The position numbers and the translations under genes were made by a program. Positions 1 to 64,000 of a DNA stretch of 64,000 nt are shown piece by piece. Every line of letters starts with the position of its first letter. Within the stretch, counting starts at the first letter, position 1. Source of the stretch: Euglena gracilis (taxonomy: Eukaryota; Euglenida; Euglenophyceae; Euglenales); contig CP154957.1 in the NCBI GenBank assembly GCA_039621445.1, positions 7,815,114 to 7,879,113 on the forward strand. Direction: 5' to 3'. A model generated the notes under the pieces. That model was not told the origin of the DNA and did no database searches. It was given only the letters and a program-made list of their open reading frames with translations.

Positions 1-60
1 TTCGGGGCCGAACCGCTTGATGATGGAGCGCACCGTGGCCTCGTTGACCCCCCCCCCCCG
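1..60 (-). CDS. Possible exon at the window edge: VNEATVRSIIKRFGP
   Basis: Minus frame reads VNEATVRSIIKRFGPE next to a 12-base C/G run, continuing beyond the window. It could be a 3' exon of gene 1 or a helix-turn-helix of another gene; too short to decide. Confidence 0.3.
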
Positions 61-550
61 GCCTCCTTCCCGATCCGGGTGGCGAACCAATCCGGATGGT
101 TCGCCCAGACCAACAAAACTCTGTGGCGCTGAGCCACAGCAAGTGGCATTGGAGGGCCTCATGAGGCAGAACTGTGAGATATGGTGCAGGGATGTGTGCG
201 CACCACATCCCGACCTCTGGACCACCTCTGGACCCCCATACGTGTGCTGTTTCACCAATGTACACAAAAAATTTTTGGGGGGCACGTGAAGACTTATATA
301 TACAGTTAGTTGCACGTGAAGACTTATGGAACAGAGTTTAAAATATTACTGTATAGAAGAAATATTATATTTATTATACATTATAATATCACTGCAGATC
401 CCAATTTAAGGTTCACCTTTGGGCTGCCAAATTAGCACTTGCCACATCGTTGGCTCGTTTCTTTGAGCAATTGCGCTCGCGGACCGTTTTAAGCGGGACC
501 AAAATGAAAGCAGGAGGTCTGGTGCCTCGTGAATGCAGAGGGATGCTGAC

Positions 551-773
551 CACGCTTGTGCTTCTCAACCGGCGGGGAGGGGGGTGGGTGGGTGCTATAG
601 GGTGCCTGCCCCTAGCAGGCACACCCCCCAGGGGGGTAGGGGTCAGGGGGACCCAGAAAATTTTCATTAAAAATGGCCTTTTCCGGGCCCCTTTGGCGCC
701 AGGTGCTATGGGGTGCCTGCCCCTAGCACCCCCCCCCCCCTGTAGGGTAGGCATCCGACTAAGCACAAGCCTG
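551..773. mobile_element. MITE, family D copy 1
   Basis: Ends CACGCTTGTGCTT / AAGCACAAGCCTG, duplication ATGCTGAC (543-550, 774-781). Interior GGTGCCTGCCCCTAGCA hairpins shared with the other D copies. Confidence 0.8.
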
Positions 774-1030
774 ATGCTGACCCTGTGAAAAACCTATTTA
801 TTTCCCCTGAAACATAAAAAAACCCCTATAATTCAAGGATTTATCCTTCAAAAAATGAGTTGAAAGGTAACCTCCGAACCTTCACCAATTTTTTGTCGAA
901 AAAAAATGTGACGAAGCACACTGCCTGGATGCATTTGCTGACTGAAAAATATCTTCGTTTTCAGGGGGCATATGATGCAACACCCTTCACACACTTTCTT
1001 TGACCATTCAAATGAATTCAGATAATTAGT

Positions 1031-1240
1031 GGACGCTCTGTTTCGACTCCCCTCCTATCTGATTAGTCTCCACGGTTAAGCCTTCAAAAAGGTGAATTTG
1101 AAGCCTTCTGCGATCGCAAATGAAACATTTGAATTGTCTCTGTGTGCAATTGTGCACATGAAGCACTCAAGAAAAATCCAGCAATGTTAAGGGGAAGGGT
1201 TCAGCATCGCAGGAACACAGGAGAGGGAATATCACGGTTT
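1031..1240. repeat. Diverged dispersed repeat, partner at 53603-53800
   Basis: Shared words in the same order: GTGGACG..TGTTTC, AAATGAA(A/C)CATTTGAATTGT, CAGCAATG, AGGAGAGG. Nature unknown. Confidence 0.45.
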
Positions 1241-1892
1241 CACAACATTAACTTTCCAGCTCCAGACAGGCTGGCATATATTGGTTGGGTTTGAAATGTG
1301 CAATTGCGAACAAGAACTTGCTCTTGCTGCCGTTTGGGTGTCACAGAATCTCAACACAAATGGGGGTGATGTGGCAACCTGCCACAGAGCTTAACAAATA
1401 TGTCCCCTTCATCAACCTCTCCACAGCCCATTTATACCTATGATATCAATTGTTGGAAACCGCTCCTTTGTAATCGACTTCCAAATCCAAGCAAAAGTTT
1501 CCATTATGAGAAAAAGAAAGCTGGGCTTTTGAGGACCTGATGTCCACAGTGTAGGACCAGCGGGAAAACTTGGCACAATGATCATTCCTGGGTTATTATT
1601 TATTTTGCATTCGGCAAATGATGCTGGTCCTTCGACTGTCGACTTTCCGAGGAGGGGGATTGGATTTGGCCGCCAAAGTAAATCTCCTTTTTGTGGGTGT
1701 TAAGTGTTGGGGGGGGGGGCGGCGGAACAAAGCAAAACATTTCTGAATGACGACACACGGATCTGCACTGAGTGCTTGTTTGAAACAGTGTGGAGTTCCC
1801 AAATACCTAAATAAAAAAAAAACACCAATTTTTTTTTCTTCTGCTGGCGGTCGTCATTATCATACGTTTTCGTGGTAATATCGGTGTCACAC

Positions 1893-42043
<40,151 letters not shown>

Positions 42044-43352
42044 CTTGGTGAGCATTGGGGGGTACACTTTCCATGGGGCCGTAGTTGTATTGGGAAGAGG
42101 TTTATTTGCATGCATTTCTCAGAGAGAAAAATATATTGTAACTAAGGGCTGAGTTATCATGTCAATTCTTCAGCTTTCTCACAAAACGTGCAGATTTGTC
42201 AGGTGATTTTGCAACCATTGTGCGCAGTTGGCGCTACGGGGACCCCCCACAACTCCAAAACAGATCCAAAAGAGAACTGAAACTATTCCTAAAAAAAGCA
42301 GGCAACATCAAATCCTGCCGACGAAACACACATCAGGGTGCATTTACACTCAGGGGCTAATAAAAAATATGCTTATTTTTGCATTCTGAAATTCATCTGG
42401 ATAGATGCATATGCATACAAAACAAACAATGCGAATGCTGTACTGTAAATGCTTGTACATTTCTGATGTGTGTGTGTTTTTGGCAGACAGTTTCTCATTT
42501 AAAAAAAGAATTTCTTAAATTGAAGGTCCACCAACTGCCTCGAAAGGGCAAAATAAAGAAGATGTGCAATGAAAGACCGCGGTGGGGCAATGCCCCCGAC
42601 ACGTGTAAACAAAGAGGGGGCACCCTCTGTTTACAGATGTGTGGACGAGGATGGGAAACGGTGGTGCTCCATCAGGTGGGCGTTGTATGCACCAGACCGT
42701 TTGTTATAGCCCCATTTGTGGGAGCCCCGCCCCGGCACGTCCAAACATGTCACAGACGCAAAATATTCTGCTGTTGGAAATGGTCTGGAACTGTGGGAAA
42801 TTGGGAGTTTTCGGGAGTTGTCAGCAACGGTCGGGAATGGTCCGGAATTTTGGGGAATCGGGAATTTTTGGGGGGCAGGCGTCCATCCTCCCCACCATTC
42901 CAAGGATCCCTCCGATGTTCTTCCCAATGAAAATGTCTCCTGCACAGAGCTCACCTCTGGCACGATTTTTTTTTTGAATTTGCAATACTATGGGGTGACG
43001 CTTTCTCATTTAGGGTTGTGAAGCCCTGATTGGGTTGTGCACAAAACGGGGTAAAAAAATGCAGGGAAAACGCAAGAGGGAAAAGCAAAAAAAAATGCTC
43101 ACAGAAAGTCACCCCCATCTGGAGAAGCACCGCAAAACGATGATGCACCTGGCAGAGGGGGGGGACAAACAGCGGGAGGAATGTGCAGGGAACCACAAAT
43201 GGGATGGGACCCTTTCTTCCTTTTGTGACTCCCTGCTGAGCAATATAAGCGGGTTAGTTGAGTGCACGAGCCCAGGTGCCTGGCAAGAAACTGGGTACTG
43301 ATGTGTTACCACCAATCACCATTCCAACCTTACCATGGAACAGACCCACCAC

Positions 43353-43791
43353 CAGGCTTTTGCTTAAAGACCCCGGGGGGGGGGGTACTGGCTAGCCAAT
43401 CGGCTAGACACTGGAAAAAAATGGACTAGCTAGGACCCCCCTCCCCCCGGGGGTGGTCCGGGGGTCCCCCAAACTGGGAAAAAATTTTTTCCGCCGGCGC
43501 TGTGCGCCAAGGTGGAAATGAGGTTTTTAAGAGGTTTTTGGCTGATTTTGTTCCAAAAATTCCCAAAACTGGCCAAAAACGGGCATTTTTGGCCATTTTG
43601 GGGGGTCCCAAAAAAATTTCTGGCGCTTTGCGCCGGTCACTGGAAAAAATTTTTTCCACTAGCTAGCCCTGCTAGCAGACCCCCCCCCCCAGGGGGGGGT
43701 CTGCTAGAAATCCCACCAGCCAAATTTGGACTAGCTGCAGCCCAGCCCCCCCGGGGGGGGGGGGTACTGCAATCCCTTAAGCAAAAGCCTG
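43353..43791. mobile_element. Palindromic MITE, family A copy 3
   Basis: Same ends and core; perfect 8-bp duplication CCCACCAC (43345-43352, 43792-43799). Lies between genes 1 and 2 or in the first intron of gene 1. Confidence 0.9.
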
Positions 43792-43983
43792 CCCACCACT
43801 GAAATCAGCAATGACAAACAAAAACTAACAATTAATTGTTTGTGACCACGCCTCACAAAAATTCTTTCCTCTCGATTATCCATCATGTAAACATGGCCAT
43901 TAAAATGGGTCTGTTTACCAGCCCCGGGGGGGGGGGGGAGTGTCTTGTGTAATGGGGTGACTGTCCATTGCAGGCACATACAC

Positions 43984-44023
43984 CCCGCCCCGAAGTGGCA
44001 GAGGTACCGCATGGACAGGCACC
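43984..44023 (-). CDS. Possible gene 1 micro-exon: VPVHAVPLPLRGG
   Basis: Acceptor GGCAG-type (TGCCAG|GGTGCC) and donor GGCGGG|GTGTAT frame 13 codons, VPVHAVPLPLRGG, resembling a C2 ending. Phase does not match 41983-42043. Weak. Confidence 0.25.
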
Positions 44024-44043
44024 CTGGCAGGCGGGCGTGCGGC

Positions 44044-44143
44044 ACGGCGGGTCACGCATCGCAGCGCAGCATGTCACGGCGGGTCACGCGTCGCAGCGCA
44101 GCACGTCACGGCGGGTCACGCGTCGCAGCGCAGCATGTCGCAC
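44044..44143. repeat. GC-rich 32-bp tandem repeat, three copies
   Basis: Unit TCACGGCGGGTCACGCGTCG-CAGCGCAGCA(C/T)G, three near-identical copies. Between the end of gene 2 and the first placed exons of gene 1. Confidence 0.8.
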
Positions 44144-45012
44144 AAGGGAATGACACGTGCGGCCGGGGACCCGCCGAGGAGCCCCGCCCAAGCACGTGAG
44201 CAAATTGCCCCACGCCGACTTCGTGACTGTGATGTGTGGTCTTTGGGCAGCTTGGGTTGCCTGGGGGCTGCCTGGGACAGGGTATTTAATGAGCGGGGGG
44301 GGGGGTTGGGGCCTCCCCCCACAGAGGGGGGGTGGACCCCCGCACAGAAAAAAGGCGGAAAGTGCCGAAATTTTTGGACTGAGAAAAGCCCAAATACCGC
44401 GGTTTTCGCCCACTTTAAAGTTGAGCAAAAAACGTACCAGGGTTTTATCTTCTCCGGTGAATAAAATAAATAGGAAAATAACATTTTAAGAAATAAAGAA
44501 ATAAAAAATAAACAAAATGAAAATAAAAAAATAACAAAATAAAACAATAATATATATAAGAAATACATTTTGGTTCCGGCGGACCCAGACCCCCCCTTTA
44601 CAAAACCAACGCTCAATTAATCCCTTGGCGTGTGGATTGCCTGGGGGTACCCAATGGCGATTTTTCGGTGGTCCCTGAAAGAGTTGCTTGAATGCTTGGC
44701 CATGACCAGCAATGCTCCACACAGCGGCCACTCCAAAACGTGTCAATGGCAGGGCCTTACACACAGCAACCCAACGTCAACCTCGAATTTCATTTGTGAA
44801 AGGGGAGATATGGCGATGCGATGCAGGCACCCACCCCATTCAACCTATCTCGTCTATCCCTCCAGTGCTGCGGCGGCTCCCAAAGCTCTTTTTTTAAATG
44901 TACACATATGCGTGTACACACACGTCACACACGAGCACGGATGAAGAGAAAACAACACATGCAAGTGCATGCACACACGCACACACACAGATGCACATAC
45001 ACACAGAGAGTT

Positions 45013-45057
<45 letters not shown>

Positions 45058-45173
45058 CGCACATGCACACCTGCACGTACGCACGTAAACACACAACTCA
45101 CAGACCCCGAGGGGTGGCTGGGGTTCTTCCTCAGTTCCAACCCACCTTCATAAAACCCCACCAACTACGCAGC

Positions 45174-45460
45174 ATACAATTTTTTGAAGCCCATCGGAGA
45201 GAAAAGTCACTCCCAATCTTTCAAAAAACCAGTCAGTCACTTTTTGTTTATGAAAAGAACAATCAATCACAAACCCCTCCGGGATGGGACGAAGTCAAAA
45301 AAAATATAAAAAAATGCAGCTTCAACGCCAGGTGGGTTTTGGGGTTTTGATCCCGCCCCTGGGTGGAGGTGGTTTGGGCCAAAAAACCAGTCCATGACTC
45401 TGAAAAAAAGCAGTCAACGTCACCAACCCCTTGGGGGGGGGGGGCAGTGACCAGTGGGTG
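45174..45460. mobile_element. Decayed family B relative
   Basis: GCATACAATTTTTTGAAGCC, AAAACCAGTCAGTCACTTTT and a closing C/G run; family resemblance only. Confidence 0.35.
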
Positions 45461-45463
45461 GGG

Positions 45464-62263
<16,800 letters not shown>

Positions 62264-63540
62264 CAGAAGCTGGAAGAAAGGAAGGTTAAAGGCTCAGAGT
62301 TGACAAACCGGGTTTTAAATCGAGATCATCAAAAGTTGGGTGCCCTGCACTCCTCAAGGGTGGTGATTTTTCTCAAAGGGGCAGTTTTTTTCCTCATCCC
62401 AAGCTACAGGGGGCGGGCCGGGGTCACAGCGGATCACAAGGGGAGGTCACAGGGGGGGGTACCCCCCCCAATCGACCGGGACCGAGAAAATTTTTTGCGC
62501 AAAGCCCAGAAAATTTTAGGAAAAGGGGGTCAAAAATGGCCAAAAATGGCAGTTTTTGGTGATTTTAGGCTTTTACCTCAGGATTTTGGCAATAAAAAAA
62601 ACAAAATACAGGAGAGGGGTCGCATTCATGGTCCGTTGATCAAGCATTGTTCAAGCGTTCTCATGTGTGTCCTCAATTGGCATCGTTGGTGCCCCCCCCC
62701 CGCTATGAGTTAGTCACCCCCCCCCCCCCCGAGTTGGTCCCCCTCCCTATTACCCCCCCCCTATTGTCCCCCCCCCTTATGTCCCTGGGCCCCAGCAGAC
62801 GGGGGGGTTTTTTTGGCCCGGCCAATGAAATTCTTTGGCACGGTCTTATTGTCCCCCCCCACCGACAATAAGGGGGGGGGTAGTCAACATTTGAAAGTTC
62901 ACTGGGGGGGTCCAGGACCCCCTCCCCCCCCTCTCTGCCTGACCCGACGGTGAACTTCACCAGTGAAGTTCAGTACAAAACGGTGAAGCGCTGGTGAACG
63001 AATGTTCACCAGTTCAATTCAAACGGTGTGAACTTCTAGTGTGCCTCTAGGGGTGGCTTTCGTCAGACTGACAGTTCCGGAAAGAATGTACGTTTTTTCG
63101 AGATATTTTTCGAAAAATCGATATTTGGACCCCGGCAAAATGGCAGTGCCGGAAGAGGGGGTAGTGGGCCAATTCTACCCAATTTGGACCCCTTCGCGGG
63201 TGAACAACTCAGGCCTGGCGGGGAGTTAGGGGTCAAACGGAGGTGATTCGGAAACCAGAAATCCAGTTGCTCACGACTGGAAAAAAATCCGGGAACCGGG
63301 CCGGGATCGTGATAATCCGCCGGTTTTTTTGAGGTGGTCCGAAGGGACGGGGGGGGGGAGGGGGAGGGGGGGGGGGGGGGGGTTGGACTCAGGGTGGTGA
63401 CTTGAAATTCCACCCCCTGACTGAAATTTCCGGCCCCTGAAATTCACGAACATTTCACAATTTTTTACTTTTCTTTTCCGACTACTTTTCACAAATGTCA
63501 CCACCCTCGGTTGGACCCCCCCCCCCTTTTCCTCATGGGT

Positions 63541-64000
63541 AAGCTTCGCTCTTATCCATAAAGGGATGAGAGCTCACTCCCCCCTAAGTGGCCCTCTGGG
63601 GTCCTGGCCAGGACAAAGGGGGGTCATTTAGGGAGGGGGGATGAGTGCCAGACGGTAGACTTGGGGGGGTGGTAGTGTGGGGTATTTCAAGTCACGACTG
63701 GTCGGTAGAGCCCAGAGCCCCCCACGAGATGAGATAGCCATTGTACAAGCAGCCCGCAGTTCGCGTCCTCGTCCGGTTGTGGCCCCGCTCGAGTCCTTAC
63801 TCTAGATTCCAGCCTCTGCCTGGCAACGGTGCAGTGACCTGGTTCCGGCTACATTTGCCCCCCTGTTGCGCCACCACACTCCTCGGGGCCCGGACGCACA
63901 CTCACTGGGTCATTGTTTAGCGCGAACTGATCCGGATCTTCTCAACCGTCCCACTTGGAGATGCTGTTACGCATTGCTTGTTCGGCGATGTTCGATTTTG
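63541..64000. other. Unique GC-balanced block at the right edge
   Basis: Unlike the rest of the window it has no microsatellite or C/G run beyond 9 bases and no open frame above 60 codons. It might be a transposon or LTR part, or upstream sequence of the next gene. Confidence 0.35.

Overview
The window is nuclear DNA of a eukaryote, almost certainly a unicellular alga or protist. It holds no bacterial-style operon, rRNA or tRNA that I can see. Short GC-rich exons (about 40 to 200 bp) are scattered through long introns full of microsatellites, C/G homopolymer runs and palindromic non-autonomous DNA transposons. All well-supported exons lie on the minus strand, so each gene reads from high to low coordinates. 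Several intron donors are GC, GA or GG after an exon-terminal AG instead of GT. Together with the microsatellite load this fits a dinoflagellate or relative best, but no marker gene fixes the taxon.

Gene 2 (about 45464-62263, minus) is a membrane-anchored protein of the DUF3431 family. It starts with a signal-anchor exon (62092-62263), runs through five small exons of unknown role and then encodes the DUF3431 core (52120 down to a TGA at 45464). Gene 1 lies downstream on the same strand, from somewhere right of 42043 to at least 1893 and probably past the left edge. It is a giant protein of about a dozen divergent C2-like beta-sandwich repeats, with motifs such as NPVWNEDFTF, NPLWAEDF and TTVWNAAVEF. 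I traced about 35 exons whose phases agree across most junctions from 28 kb to 1.9 kb. Both genes lack one or more exons in my model.

Repeats by region: 0-5 kb (GT)n and (TATG)n tracts with a microsatellite-flanked palindromic element; 7-19 kb several palindromic elements with 8-bp target duplications; 18.9-19.7 kb an 800-bp inverted-repeat element holding a plus-strand coding fragment; 21-22 kb C-rich blocks; 27-30 kb palindromes and tandem AT-rich units; 34-37 kb a cluster of TTTGCGCAAATGCGC hairpins; 39-41.5 kb very long microsatellites; 43-48 kb and 59-60 kb more palindromic elements; 60.7-61.4 kb a near-identical 350-bp tandem duplication.

The most interesting signal is intron creation by transposons. 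In at least three places (25.3-25.7 kb, 9.35-10.07 kb, 50.95-51.33 kb) an element with hAT-like ends (CAGG...CCTG or close, 8-bp target duplication) sits exactly inside what was one exon. The element ends themselves supply the splice sites: donor CAG|G at one end, acceptor AAG|C or AAG|T near the other. The retained footprint plus target duplication is 21 or 18 nt, so the frame is kept. Other palindromic families here carry the same potential splice-site layout in their ends.
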